The notes beneath the pieces are model-generated. The model ran no database searches, had not been told where the DNA came from, and saw nothing but the letters and a program-made list of their open reading frames with translations. The translations under genes were made by a program, and so were the position numbers. Of a DNA stretch of 64,000 bases, positions 59,674 to 64,000 are shown piece after piece (the stretch's first letter is position 1; every line of letters begins with the position of its first letter). Source of the stretch: Paenibacillus pasadenensis DSM 19293. Lineage in GTDB: Bacteria; Bacillota; Bacilli; Paenibacillales; Paenibacillaceae. The stretch lies in contig NZ_KE383851.1 of NCBI RefSeq assembly GCF_000422485.1, positions 89,471 to 153,470 of the forward strand, read 5' to 3'.

Positions 59674-60798
59674 TTGCAGCCAATAGCCGAACAAATCGCG
59701 ATCAAGTATAAGAAGGCAGAGCAGTTCGGGGTCATGCTCGGATTTGACGGTTTCATCGACAGCGTCGTTCGCGCGGTACGGCGGCGTGACGAGGAGGATC
59801 AAGCCCGCTATTTCGAGACCATGAGCGAGTTCGGGCAATATCTAGTGGACAAGAGCGGCAAAAACTGCTCGATCGAGCTGGTAGAGCAAACGAACAAGCT
59901 CGGCGGCAACATGCCGATCATGGCTCTCGCCTTGGGGAGGCTCGGCTTCCGGCTTACGAGCATCGGGGCGCTGGGCAGTCAAGGGATCAAGCCGCAATTT
60001 TCGGAGCTGACCGGAACGGTCCATGAAGCGATTTCCGTGACGGATCCAGGCTTCTCGACGGCGATAGAATTCCGGGACGGGAAGGTCATGCTGGCCGATG
60101 TCAGCTGCCTGGATTCCATGGACTGGGACAGATTGGTCCAATGCGTCGGGAAGGAGCGGCTCCTCTCCTGGTTCGACAGCAATCCGCTGATCTGCTTGTT
60201 GAATTGGAGCGAGACGAAGCATGCCTCTCAGATTTGGGAGGGCTTTCTGAATGAGATTATCCCGAACGCCCGGAACGCCTCGGAGAAGACGATCTTCATC
60301 GACTTGTCCGATTGCTCTAAAAAAAGCGAGGCCGATCTTCGCCGAGCCTTCTCGCTCCTGAAGGCATTCAAGCGTCATTGCAACGTTGTGCTCGGCATGA
60401 ACGAGAACGAATTGGCGACAGCAGGCCGCAAGCTGCTTGACCAGGACGAGCAGGACATGGCGCATGCGGCGCGGCAGCTTTACGAATACGCGGGAGTCGA
60501 TCAGCTTGTCGTGCATGTAAAGGACGGGGCGTTCGCCTGGAGCGGCGACGAATTGTTTCAAGCAGACAGCTATGCCATTGAGGAGCCGGTCATCCTCACA
60601 GGCAGCGGCGACCATTTCAACGCCGGCTACTGCTCGGGGCAGCTGCTCGGACTCGGCGTCAAAGAGAGCCTGCAGACCGGCAACGCCGTAGCCAGCTACT
60701 ATGTAAAGCATGGCACAAGTCCGACGCCCGCCCAGCTGGTTCAACATCTGGCCGGCTTCCATGACGATGATCAGCCAAGCGAGAAACAACCCGGCTAG
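59674..60798 (+). CDS. PfkB-like carbohydrate kinase
   Basis: This 374-residue protein has the ribokinase/PfkB fold: GFDGFIDSVV at the start, KLGGNMPIMALALGRLGF as the substrate-site glycine pair, and TGSGDHFNAGYCSGQLLGL near residue 310, where the canonical GAGD is GSGD but the catalytic Asp is kept. It should phosphorylate a sugar or nucleoside. I chose TTG 59674, 7 bp after the NagB-like stop, because the family-like sequence starts there; upstream in-frame codons fall within nagB. It is longer than most ribokinases, with extra residues in the middle. Confidence 0.78.
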   Translation: MQPIAEQIAIKYKKAEQFGVMLGFDGFIDSVVRAVRRRDEEDQARYFETMSEFGQYLVDKSGKNCSIELVEQTNKLGGNMPIMALALGRLGFRLTSIGALGSQGIKPQFSELTGTVHEAISVTDPGFSTAIEFRDGKVMLADVSCLDSMDWDRLVQCVGKERLLSWFDSNPLICLLNWSETKHASQIWEGFLNEIIPNARNASEKTIFIDLSDCSKKSEADLRRAFSLLKAFKRHCNVVLGMNENELATAGRKLLDQDEQDMAHAARQLYEYAGVDQLVVHVKDGAFAWSGDELFQADSYAIEEPVILTGSGDHFNAGYCSGQLLGLGVKESLQTGNAVASYYVKHGTSPTPAQLVQHLAGFHDDDQPSEKQPG

Positions 60799-60840
60799 CT
60801 TGCGGGAGCCGGTCTAATTCCACGAAGGAGGCCATGGAGG

Positions 60841-61926
60841 ATGAAAAAAGTAAAGGTGGCTATTTTCGGAGCCGGGTTCATCTCGGATTACCATGCAGAG
60901 TGCTATCGTCGTTTCGTCCCGGAATCGGAAGTCGTCGCCGTCTATGCGAGAGATCTGGATAAAGCCAAGCAATTCGCAGCCAAGCATCATATTCCGCAGG
61001 CTTATTCAGACATCGGCCAGCTGCTCGCGGAATCGGGCTGCGACGTCGTCGACATTTGCCTCCCAAACTTTCTCCACCATAGGGTCTGCATCGCCGCCGC
61101 CAATGCCGGCAAGCATGTCATCATAGAGAAGCCGCTCTGCGTCACGCTTGAAGAAGCGGACGATATGATCGCGACCTGCAAGGCGCAGAACGTCAAGCTC
61201 ATGTATGCCGAGGAATTGTGCTTTGCCCCGAAGTATGAACGCGTTCGCGAGCTCGTTCAGGATGGCGCGATAGGCGAAATTTATATGCTGAAGCAGACCG
61301 AGAAGCATTCCGGTCCTCACAGCCCTTGGTTCTATGACATGGATCTGTCCGGCGGCGGCGTGGTGATGGACATGGGCTGCCATGCCATCCAATGGTTCCG
61401 CTGGATGCTCGGCGGGAACCCGGGCGTGAAGAGCGTAAAGGCACATATGCAGACCGTGCTGCACAACGAGATTACGAAAGGCGAGGACAACGCCGTTCTC
61501 CTCATCGAATTCGAGGGAGGCGTGCTCGGCGTTGCGGAAGACAGCTGGGCGAAGCATGGCGGCATGGACGACAAGATCGAGGTTCATGGTACAAAAGGCG
61601 TCAGCTACGCGGATATGGTCATGGGCAACTCCGCCTTGACCTACAGCGTGGACGGGTACGATTATGCGGCGGAGAAGGCGGGAACGACAAAGGGCTGGAC
61701 GTTTACGATCTACGAGGAAGCGTTCAACTACGGCTATCCGCAAGAGCTCAAGCACTTCATTGAATGCATCGCCTATGACAAGACGCCTTTGGTAACCGGA
61801 GAAGACGGAAGGGCTGTCCTGGAAATCATCTATGCCGCCTACGAATCTGCCCGAACGGGGAACAAGGTGGAGCTTCCGTTTCGTCCCCAAGTAAAGAAAC
61901 CGATCGATCTCTGGCACGGCGTTTAG
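60841..61926 (+). CDS. Gfo/Idh/MocA family oxidoreductase
   Basis: This 361-residue NAD(P)-dependent dehydrogenase begins VKVAIFGAGFISDYHAECY, has VIIEKPLCVTLEEAD with the catalytic Lys, and MDMGCHAIQWFRWMLGG with the catalytic His. AAGGAGG precedes the ATG at some distance and GGAGG lies just before it. It belongs to the NagB-like/kinase cluster. Enzymes of this family act on sugars, inositols and amino sugars; the context favours an amino-sugar or keto-sugar substrate. Confidence 0.9.
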   Translation: MKKVKVAIFGAGFISDYHAECYRRFVPESEVVAVYARDLDKAKQFAAKHHIPQAYSDIGQLLAESGCDVVDICLPNFLHHRVCIAAANAGKHVIIEKPLCVTLEEADDMIATCKAQNVKLMYAEELCFAPKYERVRELVQDGAIGEIYMLKQTEKHSGPHSPWFYDMDLSGGGVVMDMGCHAIQWFRWMLGGNPGVKSVKAHMQTVLHNEITKGEDNAVLLIEFEGGVLGVAEDSWAKHGGMDDKIEVHGTKGVSYADMVMGNSALTYSVDGYDYAAEKAGTTKGWTFTIYEEAFNYGYPQELKHFIECIAYDKTPLVTGEDGRAVLEIIYAAYESARTGNKVELPFRPQVKKPIDLWHGV

Positions 61927-61996
61927 CGGCAGGACTGGAAGGGGAAACCGATAGCCCCGTGTCATTGACGGGGCGCGGTCGTCCCTCTATATTTGG

Positions 61997-62017
61997 TTAA
62001 TAAGCTTTCTTAACTAA
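61997..62017. promoter_or_regulatory. Putative ROK-regulator operator 2
   Basis: This 21-bp site begins TTAATAA and ends TTAACTAA, matching the site at 58891-58911. It lies 18 bp before the ROK gene start, which suggests autoregulation. Confidence 0.55.
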
Positions 62018-62034
62018 TGAGAAGAGGGACATTC

Positions 62035-63198
62035 ATGGCGAGCTTCATTCAAACCCATCTGAAAGATATGAACCGCAAGACGGTATTCGACTTATTGTCT
62101 TCGGTAGACAGCATCTCCAGAGCCGAGATCAGCAGGCGAACGGGAATCAGTTCTCCTACGGTCATCAAGATCGTCAGTTATTTTCAGGAGAAGGGCCTGG
62201 TCATCGAATTAGGCGAGGGAAGCATCTCCACGGCAGGAAGGAAGCCTCAGCTGATCCGCTTCAATCCGGATGCCGCATGGTCGATCGGAGTCGTGTATGA
62301 AGGCGATTATCTGGATGTCGGATTCGTCGATTTGAACGGGAATATCAAGCATCGGAAAAGGTTCAAGGCAGTCGCCAACCTGGACGAGATGCTCGAGCTT
62401 CGGCTGCCGGTCATCCTGCGGGCTTTCATGGAGGAGTTCGGGGAAGCCCGGCCGAGCATTCTCGGCGTCGGCATCGGCATCCCCGGAGTCGTGGATCCGG
62501 ACACGGCTCAGATCGAGTTCGCCGCTCCTATCGTCGGCGTCAAAGAAAGAAGAGACTGCAGAAGCCTCATCGATCGGCTGAGCGAGCAAATCGGACTGCC
62601 CGTCTCCATCGACAATGATGTCAAATCAGCCGCATGGGGCGAGTACATCACGCGAAGCGGAGAAGCGCTGCAAGATCTGCTGTATGTCTCGCTCGGCTCA
62701 GGCATTGGCGCGGGCATTATCCTGGACGGCCAAATCCGTCGCGGCAAGCATAGCCTGGCCGGCGAGATCGCCTTCACCTCCTTCGATCCAGCCTTCCGAA
62801 TGTCCAAGACGGAGGTGGGCTGGATCGAAGGAAGGCTCGGCATTCATCCGTTGATCGGCAAGTGGAGCTTCCTGGAGAACATCCTGAACGACGGACAAGC
62901 GGGGGGCTATCCGACGACGCATCGCGGTCCTTTCGAGGAGATGATCCGTTACATCGCTTCGCATTTGGCGCTCTGCATCTCCAACCTGGTCGCCGCTCTT
63001 GACATTACGGACGTGGTGCTGGGCGGCGTGACCGTTGAGGCGCTTGGAGAGGCATTATTGGATGAAGTGAAAGAATACCTGAAGCGGCTGTGCGTCATCG
63101 ACGTCCGATGTGACCTGCAGCTGAGCAGGGATCCCGGCGTAGTCGGCGTTGCGGCGATTGCCACCAATCATCGGCTGATGGAGTGGCTGGAAGGCTGA
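62035..63198 (+). CDS. ROK family transcriptional regulator (NagC/XylR-like)
   Basis: This 387-residue repressor has an N-terminal winged helix (VFDLLSSVDSISRAEISRRTG, SPTVIKIVSYFQEKGLV) and a ROK sugar-kinase-like domain (VGIGIPGVVDPDTAQIEF, SIDNDVKSAAWGEY, SLGSGIGAGIILDGQIRRG). The Cys-rich zinc motif of ROK kinases is not evident, so it is probably only a sensor. ATG 62035 has AGAGGG 6 bp upstream; the ATG at 62017 lies in the operator. It is the likely regulator of the cluster from 58935 on. Confidence 0.9.
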   Translation: MASFIQTHLKDMNRKTVFDLLSSVDSISRAEISRRTGISSPTVIKIVSYFQEKGLVIELGEGSISTAGRKPQLIRFNPDAAWSIGVVYEGDYLDVGFVDLNGNIKHRKRFKAVANLDEMLELRLPVILRAFMEEFGEARPSILGVGIGIPGVVDPDTAQIEFAAPIVGVKERRDCRSLIDRLSEQIGLPVSIDNDVKSAAWGEYITRSGEALQDLLYVSLGSGIGAGIILDGQIRRGKHSLAGEIAFTSFDPAFRMSKTEVGWIEGRLGIHPLIGKWSFLENILNDGQAGGYPTTHRGPFEEMIRYIASHLALCISNLVAALDITDVVLGGVTVEALGEALLDEVKEYLKRLCVIDVRCDLQLSRDPGVVGVAAIATNHRLMEWLEG

Positions 63199-63238
63199 GT
63201 CAGCCGCACGAAGCTTAGGAAGCGAGGAGAGGTACGGG

Positions 63239-64000
63239 ATGGAATGGGCGTTCATGACGGCGAACTACGTGGCGAAGGAAGTCGGCTACAAGGATGTGAC
63301 GGACTGGTTCAAGGATTGGGGACGATGCACGGAAGCGACGATTCGGAGCTTCCACGGCAGTCAATTCGAGCTGAAGTTCGAGTCGCTGATCAGCGGCATC
63401 AAAGAAAATGGATTCGATGCGATCGAGCTATGGGTGGGGCATCTGCACCCGGAGACGGCGACGGACGAGATGGTGCGCAAGGCGCGCGAGCTGCTGGATA
63501 AGTACGAGCTCTCCGTCGTGTCCTATACCGCTTCGTTCTCATCGCCGAACATGACGCTTGAGGAGGGAGCCCGTCGATTCGAGATCGCCCGCGCGATCGG
63601 CGCTCCGCTGCTCGCGAGCAGCTTCAACGTCTCGAATGCGGAGCTGATTGTCGAGCTGTCGCAGCGATACGGAATTTTCTTTGGACTGGAAAATCATCCG
63701 GAGCGCAATGCGCAGGAGATCATCGAGAAGATTTCCCCTTATTCGCCCTGGATCGGGGCTGCGCTGGATACGGGATGGTTCGGCACGAACGGCTGCGATG
63801 TCAGCGCTGCCGTCGGCGAGCTTGCGCCGTATTTGAAGCATGTTCACCTGAAGGACGTTCTCGCGGCAGGCGCGCATGACTCGTGCGGGCTGGGCGAAGG
63901 CGTCGTCGACATCAAGGGGACGCTTCGCGAGCTGCATGCGATCGGCTACCAAGGGGCGCTGACGTTGGAGCACGAGCCCTATGACCACGATCCGATGCCG
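63239..64000 (+). CDS. Sugar phosphate isomerase/epimerase, cut by window end
   Basis: This TIM-barrel protein of the xylose-isomerase-like family runs off the window after 254 codons. The ATG at 63239 follows GAGGAGAGG. It shows GFDAIELWVGHLHPET, a metal Glu in FFGLENHPERN, Asp in GAALDTGWFG, His in YLKHVHLKDV, and Glu in LTLEHEPYDHD, the expected ligand set. It starts 41 bp after the ROK gene and probably acts with the Gfo/Idh protein on the same sugar derivative. The end is missing. Confidence 0.88.
   Translation, partial: MEWAFMTANYVAKEVGYKDVTDWFKDWGRCTEATIRSFHGSQFELKFESLISGIKENGFDAIELWVGHLHPETATDEMVRKARELLDKYELSVVSYTASFSSPNMTLEEGARRFEIARAIGAPLLASSFNVSNAELIVELSQRYGIFFGLENHPERNAQEIIEKISPYSPWIGAALDTGWFGTNGCDVSAAVGELAPYLKHVHLKDVLAAGAHDSCGLGEGVVDIKGTLRELHAIGYQGALTLEHEPYDHDPMP

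Noticed and set aside
61953-61973. Hairpin GCCCCGT…ACGGGGC after the Gfo/Idh gene
   Set aside because: There is no T run after it, so I did not call it a terminator, although it may slow transcription before the ROK gene.
1-64000. CRISPR arrays, rRNA genes, prophage or plasmid origin
   Set aside because: No regularly spaced repeats, rRNA-like sequence, phage structural genes or iterons were seen.

Overview
The window looks like the chromosome of a GC-rich, spore-former-type Bacillota, most likely Paenibacillaceae (Paenibacillus or Cohnella-like). Reasons: strong AGGAGG-type ribosome sites, frequent TTG and GTG starts, YesM/YesN two-component pairs beside Lpl- and Mal-type ABC sugar importers, xpt and YkvI homologues, SLH-anchored surface proteins, and cre-like catabolite repression sites. 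Assignments come from reading the sequence and recalled family signatures; no database search was run.

Layout. (1) 1-7815: tail of a YesM histidine kinase, then a minus-strand block: LacI regulator, BadF-type sugar kinase, GH4 6-phospho-glycosidase, and an LplA/LplB/LplC-type importer whose last permease has an in-frame amber codon. (2) 8101-19683: mostly housekeeping and small genes (GNAT, ABM, DUF3891, AI-2E exporter-like, PspA plus DUF4178, phosphoesterase, HAD, diguanylate cyclase, glycosyltransferase, YkvI, xpt, three small unknown proteins), with a MITE-like inverted-repeat unit at 14198-14319. (3) 19753-25057: a tRNA-Leu(CAG) whose last 55 bp recur exactly at 25003-25057. Between them lies an AT-richer segment with a broken AraC gene, a cre-bearing promoter, a truncated secreted beta-helix protein and a decayed IS3-type element. 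(4) 25137-43993: a sugar catabolic region with an aldo/keto reductase, AraC regulator, YesM/YesN pair, MalEFG-type importer with a second binding protein, GH95 glycosidase, AraC regulator, tagaturonate reductase, altronate dehydratase, L-galactose-dehydrogenase-like reductase and zinc dehydrogenase. (5) 44044-47721: a second identical tRNA-Leu, a DUF1569 protein, an XRE-cupin regulator divergent from a cupin/isomerase/oxidoreductase operon across a palindromic operator. (6) 47831-58563: AraC regulator, cytoplasmic GH50-like hydrolase, a giant secreted double-GH43 protein with cohesin and dockerin modules, and a cohesin-SLH surface protein. (7) 58694-64000: a third tRNA-Leu(CAG) of different sequence, then a NagB-like, PfkB-like, Gfo/Idh, ROK and isomerase cluster cut by the window end.

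How the genes may work together. In region 4 the two dehydrogenases, UxaB and UxaA fit a route from L-galactose through L-galactonate, D-tagaturonate and D-altronate to 2-keto-3-deoxygluconate, with the GH95 enzyme possibly releasing L-galactose; no uxaC is present to feed a galacturonate route. In region 6 an enzyme with a dockerin lies directly upstream of a wall-anchored cohesin protein, suggesting a minimal, cellulosome-like surface display pair. These are the two strongest candidates for undescribed systems here.
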